From Ruminococcaceae bacterium UBA2854 (GTDB lineage Bacteria; Bacillota; Clostridia; Oscillospirales; Acutalibacteraceae), in NCBI GenBank assembly GCA_002350765.1, contig DEFK01000002.1, positions 42,306-56,484 of the forward strand: a stretch of DNA of 14,179 nt, read 5' to 3'. Below are positions 1 through 5,731 of this stretch, in pieces (positions within the stretch are counted from its first letter, which is position 1; each line of letters starts with the position of its first letter). Under the pieces are notes generated by a model. The model was not told the DNA's origin. It did not search any database and was given only the letters and a program-made list of their open reading frames with translations. Position numbers and translations under genes: made by a program.

Positions 1-648
1 ATGGGTCACCGCGGCTGCCGTCTCGCCGTAACATATCCCGAAATCGCTAAGATGCAGACAGCTGCCGTTATCCGCGCCGCTATCAATGTATCTAAGGCTC
101 ATCCCGACTGGAACTTAGTTCCCGAGATTATGATTCCTCTCGCAGGCGATACTAAGGAGCTTAAGTACGTTAAGAAGTTCGTTGTAGAGACTGCTGACGC
201 TGAGATCGCTGCCGCTGGCGTTGACCTCAAGTACGAAGTAGGTACAATGATCGAGATTCCGAGAGCTGCTCTTACAGCTGACCAGATCGCTACAGAGGCT
301 GAGTTCTTCTGCTTCGGTACTAACGACCTTACACAGATGACATTCGGCTTCAGCCGTGACGACGCCGGTAAGTTCTTAGACGCTTACTATGACGCTAAGA
401 TCTTCGAGAACGATCCGTTCGCTAAGCTCGACCAGACAGGTGTCGGCCAGCTTATGGAAATGGCTATCACAAAGGGTAAGGCTACCCGTCCTGAGCTCCA
501 CTGCGGTATCTGTGGTGAGCACGGCGGAGATCCTTCTTCCGTTGAGTTCTGCCATAAGATCGGTCTTGACTATGTATCTTGTTCACCGTTCAGAGTTCCG
601 ATCGCTCGTCTTGCTGCCGCTCAGGCTGCTATTGCAGATAAGAAGTAA
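1..648 (+). CDS. ppdK: Pyruvate, phosphate dikinase, C-terminal part (cut by window edge)
   Basis: This is the last 215 residues of a protein whose family is about 875 residues long, so the 5' part lies outside the window and the ATG at base 1 is an internal Met. PPDK interconverts pyruvate + ATP + Pi and PEP + AMP + PPi in the cytoplasm. This part is the C-terminal PEP/pyruvate TIM barrel. It opens with the substrate-binding GHRGCRL motif. It continues with IEIPRA and FGTNDLTQ, which hold the Glu and Asn-Asp residues that position Mg and substrate. The CGICGEHGGDP loop follows, with the catalytic Cys at fragment residue 171. It ends with the family's usual SPFRVPIARLAAAQA helix. Codon use is strongly biased (GCT, AAG, CTT), as expected of a highly expressed gene. 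An intrinsic terminator follows 34 nt after the stop. Identity is secure. Confidence 0.97.
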   Translation: MGHRGCRLAVTYPEIAKMQTAAVIRAAINVSKAHPDWNLVPEIMIPLAGDTKELKYVKKFVVETADAEIAAAGVDLKYEVGTMIEIPRAALTADQIATEAEFFCFGTNDLTQMTFGFSRDDAGKFLDAYYDAKIFENDPFAKLDQTGVGQLMEMAITKGKATRPELHCGICGEHGGDPSSVEFCHKIGLDYVSCSPFRVPIARLAAAQAAIADKK

Positions 649-682
649 TTATTGACTCAATGAAACTTTATTGATGTTTATA

Positions 683-714
683 GGGCTACGGATTAATTTC
701 CGCAGCCCTTTTTT
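683..714 (+). terminator. Intrinsic terminator of ppdK
   Basis: The arms GGGCTACGG and CCGCAGCCC (one A-C mismatch) enclose an 8-nt loop and are followed by six T. It lies just downstream of the ppdK stop codon. Confidence 0.88.
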
Positions 715-823
715 CGTACATTAAACATTCTTTCTTTTCTAATATATAATGTATTAGTCGGCACAATCAAAATGTCTGAACGTATCGTCAGAGAAATGAT
801 GGGATTGTAAAAAGGAGCATAGG

Positions 824-1222
824 TCAATCCTCTACTCCTTCTTCTTCAAAGAATTGTGAAACGGTCAAGCACTTGGGATGTTCTAAATCAAGGCTTAGAA
901 AATCCTTATCGCCTGTTAATATAACGTCAACGTCAGCGATAATAGCCGCATTCAATATCGGTTGGTCTTTGGCGTCCCGAATTAATTTCTGAGCGTTATA
1001 TACCGCGGGAATAAGCTCGTAAGAAAGCTCCGCAAGTAAGACATCCGCGTCAGGTAACGAATCGGGTGCTTTACGTTTAAGCACATCGCGTAACTCATAT
1101 ATGTTACGGTCACAAAGTATCATTTCGTGATACTGCGAAACATACAAAAGTGCTTTAGCGGGCTTTGATTTCGGAAACAATAGCGCTGAAATGAGTATGT
1201 TTGTATCTACAAGTATCTTCAT
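824..1222 (-). CDS. PIN-domain toxin of a type II toxin-antitoxin pair
   Basis: A 132-residue single-domain protein of the PIN family (VapC-like; closest in wording to the COG1569 'putative toxin component' group). PIN toxins are Mg-dependent RNases kept inactive by their antitoxin. The four expected acidic residues are visible: D6 in the opening LVDTNI strand, E43 in YELRDVL, D86 in RDAKDQP and D105 in LTGDKDF. Length is normal for the family. The ATG lies 2 nt after the stop of the upstream antitoxin gene (TAA-TA-ATG), so translation is probably coupled to it. No terminator is seen between its stop and the ppdK terminator. The RNA target cannot be read from sequence. Confidence 0.9.
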   Translation of the reverse strand: MKILVDTNILISALLFPKSKPAKALLYVSQYHEMILCDRNIYELRDVLKRKAPDSLPDADVLLAELSYELIPAVYNAQKLIRDAKDQPILNAAIIADVDVILTGDKDFLSLDLEHPKCLTVSQFFEEEGVED

Positions 1223-1224
1223 TA

Positions 1225-1479
1225 TTACGCCTTTCCGTAACGAACTTCATTAACTAAAGCCTGAACATCGTCCTCGTTTTCAACGCCCATTTGCTCAGCT
1301 ACACCCTCAAAGGCTTTCTGAGCTTTGTAGATAGCTTGCGCAGAAGCGTTGTTGATTACTACTTCTCCGTTAGGATTTTGGAAAAACAAGATTTTATCTC
1401 CTGATTTCAATCCAAGTAAACGGCGAATTTCGGCGGGAACGGTTATTTGACCGTTAGCTGATACTTTAGCTAAATTCAT
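1225..1479 (-). CDS. AbrB/SpoVT-type swapped-hairpin antitoxin
   Basis: An 84-residue protein whose first ~45 residues carry the AbrB-type DNA-binding signature: AKVSANGQITVPAEIRRLLGLKSGDKI. The rest is a helical tail that probably wraps the PIN toxin. I chose the ATG at 1479 over the in-frame ATG at 1488. An AAGAAAGGA ribosome site sits 6 nt before the former but directly abuts the latter. It is the first gene of a two-gene operon with the PIN toxin, the usual antitoxin-first order. Proteins of this type usually repress their own promoter, and two abutting palindromes lie just upstream (1501-1529). Family assignment is strong; pairing with the toxin is inferred from position. Confidence 0.9.
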   Translation of the reverse strand: MNLAKVSANGQITVPAEIRRLLGLKSGDKILFFQNPNGEVVINNASAQAIYKAQKAFEGVAEQMGVENEDDVQALVNEVRYGKA

Positions 1480-1500
1480 ATATAACATCCTTTCTTAAAA

Positions 1501-1529
1501 GATTTCTTGAAATCTAAAGAATTCTTTAG
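1501..1529 (-). promoter_or_regulatory. Two abutting palindromes, probable operator of the toxin-antitoxin operon
   Basis: GATTTC-TT-GAAATC (1501-1514) abuts the perfect 16-bp palindrome CTAAAGAATTCTTTAG (1514-1529). They lie between the predicted transcription start and the antitoxin ribosome site, where a bound AbrB-type antitoxin could block transcription. Function is inferred. Confidence 0.55.
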
Positions 1530-1539
1530 TTCTATTTAT

Positions 1540-1567
1540 ATTATATCCTATTTCTCTGAAAAGTAAA
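1540..1567 (-). promoter_or_regulatory. Promoter of the toxin-antitoxin operon
   Basis: On the minus strand TTTACT (1562-1567) and a consensus TATAAT (1540-1545) are separated by 16 bp. Transcription would start near 1533, just before the paired palindromes. Confidence 0.6.
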
Positions 1568-1602
1568 TACTTTTTTATAATTTATGAGATATTACTTTAA
1601 CC

Positions 1603-1725
1603 CTATGTTATAGTTCGCAAAAGATAAGATTTACCACAGCGGCGTATACCCGTAATAACCTTAACCTGTCCGTTCCAAGCAAATGATTTAAGCTGAGATA
1701 AATATGAATCGCGTTTTATTTCCAT
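1603..1725 (-). pseudogene. N-terminal remnant of an AAA_14/DUF4143-type ATPase
   Basis: Read on the minus strand from the ATG at 1725, this stretch gives 40 residues and then a stop. The peptide starts MEIKRDSYLSQL, then WNGQVKVITGIRR, then CGKSYLL. This is the recognisable N-terminus of the AAA_14/DUF4143 ATPases, with their Walker A loop (GIRRCGKS at residues 26-33). Those proteins are normally about 400 residues, so more than 90% is missing. The homology stops just after Walker A, about 35 nt before the promoter region of the toxin-antitoxin operon. No convincing ribosome site precedes the ATG. I read it as the stub left after a deletion or replacement. Confidence 0.7.
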
Positions 1726-1743
1726 TAATAACAGCTCTTATTG

Positions 1744-1773
1744 AAAACTTCGCTTAGTTATTAGTGAAGTTTT
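1744..1773. repeat. A/T-rich inverted repeat, possible weak terminator
   Basis: AAAACTTCGCT and AGTGAAGTTTT pair over 11 positions (one G-T) around an 8-nt loop, with a short T run on either strand. Low GC makes terminator function uncertain. Confidence 0.3.
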
Positions 1774-1796
1774 TAATGTAGTACAAAAAAGTTCTC

Positions 1797-1825
1797 TTGC
1801 AATTTTTTGCTATACATATTATAAT
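1797..1825 (+). promoter_or_regulatory. Sigma-A-type promoter of the FMN split-barrel gene
   Basis: TTGCAA (1797-1802), 17-bp spacer, TATAAT (1820-1825). The -10 box ends only 15 nt before the ATG, so the mRNA leader should be about 9 nt and consist mostly of a GGTGAT ribosome site. Confidence 0.75.
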
Positions 1826-1840
1826 TTTGTCGGTGATATT

Positions 1841-2317
1841 ATGTTCAGAGAAATGTTAAGAAAAAAGCAGAAGATATCGGATGATGATTGTATAATTCTT
1901 TTAAAGAACGAAAAACGCGGAGTGCTGTCCGTAATCGGCGACGGGGGATATCCCTACGGATTTCCGATTAATCATTATTATAATGAAAACGACGGCTGTC
2001 TGTATTTTCACTGCGGTAAAACGGGACATAAGCTCGACGCGATTAAGGGTTGTAATAAAGCCTCATTCTGCGTTTATGATAAAGGTTATAAAAAAGAAAA
2101 CGACTGGGCGCTGAATATTAAGAGCGTTATTGTTTTCGGCAAAATCGAAATTGTTGACGATATGGATACTATAATTGAAATAAGCCGAAAGCTGTCCTAT
2201 AAATTTACAACGGACGAAAGCTATATCGACAATGAAATAAAAAAGTTCGCGAAAGCGACATTGTTGCTAAAGCTAAAGCCCGAGCATATCTCGGGAAAGC
2301 TTGTAAACGAAAGCTAA
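1841..2317 (+). CDS. Pyridoxamine 5'-phosphate oxidase-like FMN split-barrel protein (Nim family)
   Basis: A 158-residue single-domain protein of the flavin split-barrel group that includes the NimA 5-nitroimidazole reductases (COG3467). The N-terminal helix (DDDCIILLKNEKRGVLSVIG) leads into the barrel strand with GYPYGFPINHYY. H45 stands where Nim proteins carry their conserved active-site His. LYFHCGKTGHKLDAI is the family's typical second motif. Such proteins bind FMN and probably reduce small cytoplasmic substrates; the real substrate is unknown and drug resistance should not be assumed. It is monocistronic: own promoter, very short leader with GGTGAT 5 nt before the ATG, and an inverted repeat right after the stop. 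Confidence 0.85.
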   Translation: MFREMLRKKQKISDDDCIILLKNEKRGVLSVIGDGGYPYGFPINHYYNENDGCLYFHCGKTGHKLDAIKGCNKASFCVYDKGYKKENDWALNIKSVIVFGKIEIVDDMDTIIEISRKLSYKFTTDESYIDNEIKKFAKATLLLKLKPEHISGKLVNES

Positions 2318-2336
2318 TACTATTTATAAAATAGTA
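2318..2336. repeat. Perfect 8-bp inverted repeat directly after a stop codon
   Basis: TACTATTT and AAATAGTA flank a 3-nt loop, starting at the base after the stop of the split-barrel gene. Poly-A follows on the plus strand, so it is not a classical terminator in that direction. Confidence 0.4.
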
Positions 2337-2358
2337 AAAAAGTTTTTAGGGTTATAAT

Positions 2359-2390
2359 CGCAAAACTATTGATATTTTGAAAGTTTTGCG
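2359..2390. repeat. 9-bp inverted repeat in the 2337-2533 intergenic stretch
   Basis: CGCAAAACT (2359-2367) and AGTTTTGCG (2382-2390) are perfectly complementary around a 14-nt loop. A direct GGTTATA (2350-2356 and 2390-2396) frames it. Apart from this, nothing recognisable was seen before the promoter at 2534. Confidence 0.4.
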
Positions 2391-2533
2391 GTTATACCAT
2401 ATACATAGTGTTATGATGATAGGTATTAAAGCATTAAAAAATTGAAAGACAAAAAGATGGTAATAGATTCTACATTATTGATTCAATGATAGTTAAACCC
2501 TCTGAGAAATCCAAGGCTTTTTCTTCTATATTA

Positions 2534-2562
2534 TTGACTTTTATAAATAATAATGCTATGAT
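2534..2562 (+). promoter_or_regulatory. Promoter of the small-protein / GNAT-like operon
   Basis: TTGACT (2534-2539), 17-bp spacer, TATGAT (2557-2562), with TG one base upstream of the -10 (extended -10). Transcription should start near 2569. Confidence 0.72.
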
Positions 2563-2633
2563 TTATATAGAGGAATTATCATATAATATTAATGGTGATT
2601 TCTTTGAATAATAATGAAAGAGAGGTGCGAAGA

Positions 2634-2786
2634 ATGGCAGTAATGTCTAAACCAAATGAATTAGTGTTTGAGGTTTGCGAAAGCAAAGTGCAGGACTTTT
2701 TAGAAGACAGACATTCGGGCAACCTTGATAGAGCGTTGGAACGAGCTGAAAGACATTCTTCTATGCCCTCAGACAAAAAGAACTAG
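2634..2786 (+). CDS. 50-residue protein of unknown function, coupled to the GNAT-like gene
   Basis: I do not recognise a named family. The product is 50 residues, begins MAVMSKPNELVFEVCESKV and is rich in charged residues. A predicted beta strand (NELVFEV) is followed by helices (SKVQDFLEDRH, LDRALERAERH) and a Lys-rich tail. The ATG at 2634 was chosen because AGAGAGG lies 8 nt before it; the in-frame ATG at 2592 has only a poorly spaced purine stretch. Its stop is 7 nt before the GNAT-like ATG and overlaps that gene's AGGTG ribosome site. The two are therefore probably translated together. The arrangement fits an antitoxin/partner plus acetyltransferase pair, but no ribbon-helix-helix signature typical of TacA-type antitoxins is visible. 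Confidence 0.65.
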   Translation: MAVMSKPNELVFEVCESKVQDFLEDRHSGNLDRALERAERHSSMPSDKKN

Positions 2787-2793
2787 GTGTTTT

Positions 2794-3324
2794 ATGTTAA
2801 ACTACGATTATGGTAGAGAAGTAAAATACGATATCTTAAAAGAATCCTCGATTGACATTAGTTTAATTGAGGATTTTTCTTGCGGCAACGAACAAATTGA
2901 TATTGAAATAAAGAACCGGATTATTAACGGAATATCAGAATATGTTGTAGATACTGAATCAAATAAACTGATTGCGTATATTAATTACGAGGCTTCGGGA
3001 TTGTTTTTAAAGCATCAGAAAGAACAAATTACGAAATCGGCGCTTAAGATTAATTTATTCGCTTTGGATGAAGAATACCAACATTTGGTATATGATGAAT
3101 ACGATGAAGACTTTAAACTGAGTGATAAGGTGTTTTGTGATTTTTTAAAAAGATTCAGAGATATAAGCGATAACACATTGTTTTTTGAGTATATAATATT
3201 ATACTCTGTTCCAAAAGCGGTAAGCTTTTATAAAAGAAACGGTTTTAAATCGTTTGTTGAATATATGGATAAAGAAAAATATCGTTTTCTCGATGGATGT
3301 ACCCCGATGTATATAGAGATTTAA
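2794..3324 (+). CDS. GNAT-fold acetyltransferase-like protein
   Basis: A 176-residue protein with the layout of a GCN5-related N-acetyltransferase. It has a central strand (YVVDTESNKLIAYINYEA), a motif-A-like strand (KINLFALDEEYQ) and a C-terminal motif-B-like stretch (YIILYSVPKAVSFYKRNGFKSF), whose FYKRNGF is the classic GNAT ending. The start at 2794 follows an AGGTG ribosome site by 4 nt. The odd point is motif A. After DEEYQ, where GNATs carry the Q/RxxGxG/A loop that grips acetyl-CoA pyrophosphate, this protein has an acidic insert (YDEYDED) and no glycine pair. It may have a variant cofactor loop or have lost catalysis. Genes of this shape behind a small ORF can be toxins, so a TA role is possible but unproven. 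Confidence 0.72.
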   Translation: MLNYDYGREVKYDILKESSIDISLIEDFSCGNEQIDIEIKNRIINGISEYVVDTESNKLIAYINYEASGLFLKHQKEQITKSALKINLFALDEEYQHLVYDEYDEDFKLSDKVFCDFLKRFRDISDNTLFFEYIILYSVPKAVSFYKRNGFKSFVEYMDKEKYRFLDGCTPMYIEI

Positions 3325-3380
3325 AAGTGTGTTTTTCAAAATTTTAATTGAATAGTAATAATGGAGTTTAAAAAGATATT

Positions 3381-3692
3381 ATGGCTTCGAGTAAAGAGTA
3401 TTTGGATTTTATATTAGAGCAGTTATCCGAAATGGAGGATATAAGCTACCGCAAGATGATGGGGGAGTATATCCTATATTATAAAGGAAAGGTTTTCGGC
3501 GGGATTTACGACGACCGCTTTTTAATAAAGCCCGTTAAAACCGCTGTCGCGATGATACCGAGCCCTATATACGAAACTCCGTACGAAGGCGCTAAGGATA
3601 TGATACTCGTCGAGAATGTTGACGACAGGATTTTCCTTTCGGATTTAATAAACGCGATGTACGACGATTTACCCGCTAAGAAAAAGAAGTGA
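3381..3692 (+). CDS. TfoX N-terminal-domain protein
   Basis: A 103-residue stand-alone TfoX/Sxy N-terminal domain (PF04993 type). Recognisable wording: FILEQLSEMEDISYRKMMGEYILYYKGKVFGGIYDDRFLIKP, then a strand near ILVENVDD and a closing LSDLINAMYDDLP helix before a Lys-rich end. In Proteobacteria two-domain TfoX proteins control competence. Single N-domain forms are widespread in Firmicutes with no defined role, so no competence function should be read into this one. The ribosome site is poor (GGAG 14 nt upstream). The gene lies 56 nt after the GNAT-like gene on the same strand with no terminator between, and a strong terminator follows it, so it may be read through from the 2534 promoter. 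Confidence 0.85.
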   Translation: MASSKEYLDFILEQLSEMEDISYRKMMGEYILYYKGKVFGGIYDDRFLIKPVKTAVAMIPSPIYETPYEGAKDMILVENVDDRIFLSDLINAMYDDLPAKKKK

Positions 3693-3705
3693 ATAAATAA
3701 TTACG

Positions 3706-3736
3706 CCGCCGCGAGATAATTCGCGGCGGATTTTTT
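3706..3736 (+). terminator. Intrinsic terminator after the TfoX-N gene
   Basis: CCGCCGCGA and TCGCGGCGG form a perfect 9-bp stem with a 6-nt loop, followed by A and six T. Confidence 0.93.
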
Positions 3737-3744
3737 GGGATTTA

Positions 3745-3764
3745 TTGACATAATATGTTATAAT
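3745..3764 (+). promoter_or_regulatory. Probable promoter of the LRR protein gene (extended -10)
   Basis: TGTTATAAT (3756-3764) is a consensus extended -10. A consensus TTGACA (3745-3750) lies only 8 bp upstream, too close to be its -35, so the promoter probably relies on the TGn extension. Confidence 0.5.
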
Positions 3765-3795
3765 ATTAATGAATAAATTCCAAGGAGGGAAACCT

Positions 3796-5346
3796 ATGAC
3801 AACATTAAAAAAATCAATCAGCGTATTTCTCACTCTGCTTATGATTGCGGGTATATTCTCCGTTGTGCCGATAACGGCGAGCGCGGAGGAATGCGGAGAT
3901 TGGGTGTATACGTTGCTCGATAACGAAACAGCGGAAATTATAGGATATTCAGGCTCAGAAACAAATCTTACTATTCCAAGTGAACTTGACGGGAATAAAG
4001 TTACGAGTATCGGCGCTTATGCGCTTGATAATTGCACGGAACCGACGAGCGTAACAATCCCCGACTCCGTTACGAGTATTGGAGAATATGCGTTTTTAGA
4101 TTGTAAAGGACTGACAAGCATAAATTTATCAAACTCTGTAACGAGTATTGGTGATTATGCGTTTTGCGTATGCAAAGGATTGACAAGTATAATTATCCCA
4201 AACTCCGTTACGAGTATTGGTAATTTTGCGTTTGAAGGTTGCACAGGGCTGACTAGCATAAGTATTTCAGACTCCGTTACGAGTATTGGTAGTTATGCGT
4301 TTGAAGATTGCACAGGGCTGACGAGCGTAAATATCCCCGATTCCTTAATGAGTATCGATGAATCTGTATTTGACGGATGCACAGGGCTGACGAGCGTAAA
4401 TATTCCCGATTCCGTAACGAGTATCGGTGTATGTGCGTTTGACGGATGCGCAGGACTTAAAAGCATAGATATTCCAAACTCCGTTACGAGTATTGGTAAT
4501 TATGCGTTTGAAGATTGCACAGGGCTGACGAGCGTAAATATCCCCAACTACGTTACGGTTATCGGTAATTGTGCGTTTGCCGGCTGTACAGGGCTGACAA
4601 GCGTGAAAATCGGCAACTCCGTTACTAGTATTGGAAATGGTGCGTTTAAATATTGCTCGGGACTGACAAGCATAGATATTCCCAACTCCGTTACGAGTAT
4701 TGAAAATGGTGCGTTTTTCGCTTGCACAGGAATTCCGAGCGTAACTATTCCGAAAACTGTAACAGAGATAGGAGATGAAGCGTTTGGATATTTAAAATCT
4801 TCTACAATAATTGATGGTTTTAGAATCTACGGTTACAAGGGAAGCGCTGCTGAGGAATATGCATTGACTTACCACATTGGCTTCATCAAACTGACTGAAG
4901 AGACGTCCGAGCCTGTAACGACAGAACCAACACAGCCCTCTACAGACACACCGTCCGAGCCGATTGTTACCGAACCTCAGACAACAGCTCCCGAAAATCC
5001 AGCTCCCGAAGTTAAGCCGGCTGTAAAGAAAAAGGCTAACCCCGTTAAGGTGAGCGTTAAAACTAAAACAATCAAGCTCAAAAAGCTAAAGAACAAGGCG
5101 CAAACCGTTAAGGCGATTAATGTTAAAAACGCCAAGGGTAAGGTAACTTATAAGCTTGTTAAGAGCGGAATTACCAATAAAATCCGCAAGCTGGTAAAGA
5201 TAAACTCAAAAGGCGTAATTACAATTAATAAGTGGAAAAAGGCTAAGAAAGGAACTTATAATATAAAAGTTACCGTTAAAGCCGCAGGGAATAATAATTA
5301 TTCCGCCAAGACAATTACCAAAACGGTAAAGGTAAATATTAAATAG
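3796..5346 (+). CDS. Secreted BspA-type leucine-rich-repeat protein with basic Ig-like tail
   Basis: A 516-residue exported protein, started at 3796 because AAGGAGGG lies 6 nt before that ATG. Residues 1-30 form a signal peptide (KK, hydrophobic core, cleavage after ASA). About twelve 23-residue BspA/TpLRR (LRR_5-type) repeats follow, consensus SVxIPxSVTSIGxxAFxxCTGLT, spanning roughly residues 62-345, then the usual capping GYKGSAAEEYA segment. A Pro/Thr/Glu-rich linker (about 372-405) leads to a very Lys-rich beta module (about 408-516) that also ends the protein at 10564-11418. BspA-type repeats are surface recognition modules binding host or matrix proteins; the ligand is unknown. At DNA level the repeats are close to identical 69-bp units, so the number may vary between strains. 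No sortase motif, dockerin or SLH domain is visible. Confidence 0.9.
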   Translation: MTTLKKSISVFLTLLMIAGIFSVVPITASAEECGDWVYTLLDNETAEIIGYSGSETNLTIPSELDGNKVTSIGAYALDNCTEPTSVTIPDSVTSIGEYAFLDCKGLTSINLSNSVTSIGDYAFCVCKGLTSIIIPNSVTSIGNFAFEGCTGLTSISISDSVTSIGSYAFEDCTGLTSVNIPDSLMSIDESVFDGCTGLTSVNIPDSVTSIGVCAFDGCAGLKSIDIPNSVTSIGNYAFEDCTGLTSVNIPNYVTVIGNCAFAGCTGLTSVKIGNSVTSIGNGAFKYCSGLTSIDIPNSVTSIENGAFFACTGIPSVTIPKTVTEIGDEAFGYLKSSTIIDGFRIYGYKGSAAEEYALTYHIGFIKLTEETSEPVTTEPTQPSTDTPSEPIVTEPQTTAPENPAPEVKPAVKKKANPVKVSVKTKTIKLKKLKNKAQTVKAINVKNAKGKVTYKLVKSGITNKIRKLVKINSKGVITINKWKKAKKGTYNIKVTVKAAGNNNYSAKTITKTVKVNIK

Positions 5347-5369
5347 TATAGAAGAACCTGTTAATATAG

Positions 5370-5473
5370 TGTTATCCTGAGCGGACGCGTAGTGCTGTAT
5401 CGAAGGAGTTTAAGATCTTTCGGCTATTTCGCAAGCGCGAAATTTTTGCTTCGCAAAACCGCTCAAGATGACA
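5370..5473. repeat. Interspersed palindromic element with CCTGAGCGG-type ends
   Basis: The ends TGTTATCCTGAGCGG (5370-5384) and CCGCTCAAGATGACA (5459-5473) are inverted copies with 2 differences in 15. Inside are two further hairpins: ATTTCGC/GCGAAAT (5426-5443) and TTTTGC/GCAAAA (5444-5458). The wording resembles the CATCCTGAGCG... interspersed repeats scattered through many gut bacterial genomes. No gene is seen in it. Confidence 0.6.
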
Positions 5474-5494
5474 GGCTTTATTCCATAAAAGAAA

Positions 5495-5519
5495 AAACCG
5501 TGCGGAGAACGCACGGTTT
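5495..5519 (-). terminator. Intrinsic terminator facing cysE
   Basis: AAACCGTGCG and CGCACGGTTT form a perfect 10-bp stem with a 5-nt loop. On the minus strand it continues into TTTTTTCTTTT, so it would end the cysE transcript after a 3' flank of about 230 nt. On the plus strand the T run is weak. Confidence 0.8.
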
Positions 5520-5566
5520 ATTTATGCTATCTAAATAGAGGTGTGTATAAAATACTAATGTCAAAC

Positions 5567-5620
5567 CCGCCGTTTATGAAGTTCTTAGTTAAACGAAGCT
5601 TTACCAAAGGCGGCTTTGGC
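5567..5620. repeat. 54-bp tandem repeat, copy 1
   Basis: Starts CCGCCGTTTATGAAG and ends AAAGGCGGCTTTGGC. It matches the copy at 5636-5689 at 51 of 54 positions; the copies are 69 bp apart. Each has CCGCC/GGCGG ends that can pair, and an internal AAGTT pairing with AGCTT here and AACTT in copy 2, so a G-U pair becomes A-U. Confidence 0.85.
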
Positions 5621-5731
5621 AGTCAGGGCTCCTGACCGCCGTTTATGAAGTTCTTAGTTGAATGAAACTTTACCAAAGGCGGCTTTGGCTACCGCGGCTC
5701 GCGGGCGGCATTGGCTCCACGGGCTCCGTGG
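5609..5731. repeat. Three in-register GCT-triloop hairpins with different stems
   Basis: The word GGCGGC(T/A)TTGGC occurs at 5609, 5678 and 5704. Each time a GCT triloop begins exactly 19 nt after the word starts. The stems differ but each closes on itself: GTCAGG/CCTGAC (5622-5636), CCGCG/CGCGG (5692-5704), CCACGG/CCGTGG (5717-5731). The last ends one base before the cysE stop codon complement, so in the cysE transcript these hairpins are the start of the 3' UTR. Confidence 0.75.
5636..5689. repeat. 54-bp tandem repeat, copy 2
   Basis: Second copy of the 5567-5620 repeat (3 differences). Its CCGCC end can pair with its own GGCGG or with the GGCGG of copy 1, giving alternative folds. Confidence 0.85.

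Noticed and set aside
739..757. CTAATA/TATTAG palindrome containing a TATAAT-like word
   Set aside because: No -35 partner at proper spacing and no T run after the stem on either strand; neither promoter nor terminator is supported.
771..809. Twelve-codon ORF reading MSERIVREMMGL between ppdK and the toxin gene
   Set aside because: No ribosome site or promoter, and no family recognised; too short to support.
2486..2611. 41-codon ORF starting MIVKPSEKSKAF
   Set aside because: No ribosome site, and it runs through the strong promoter at 2534-2562 of the next operon, so it would be split by that promoter's start; more likely chance.
5609..5731. Gly-rich coding reading (GGFGSQGS, GGFGYRGS, GGIGSTGS)
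   Set aside because: The first unit ends in a stop, there is no start or ribosome site, and the reading runs into the opposite-strand cysE. The paired-stem pattern explains the bases better.
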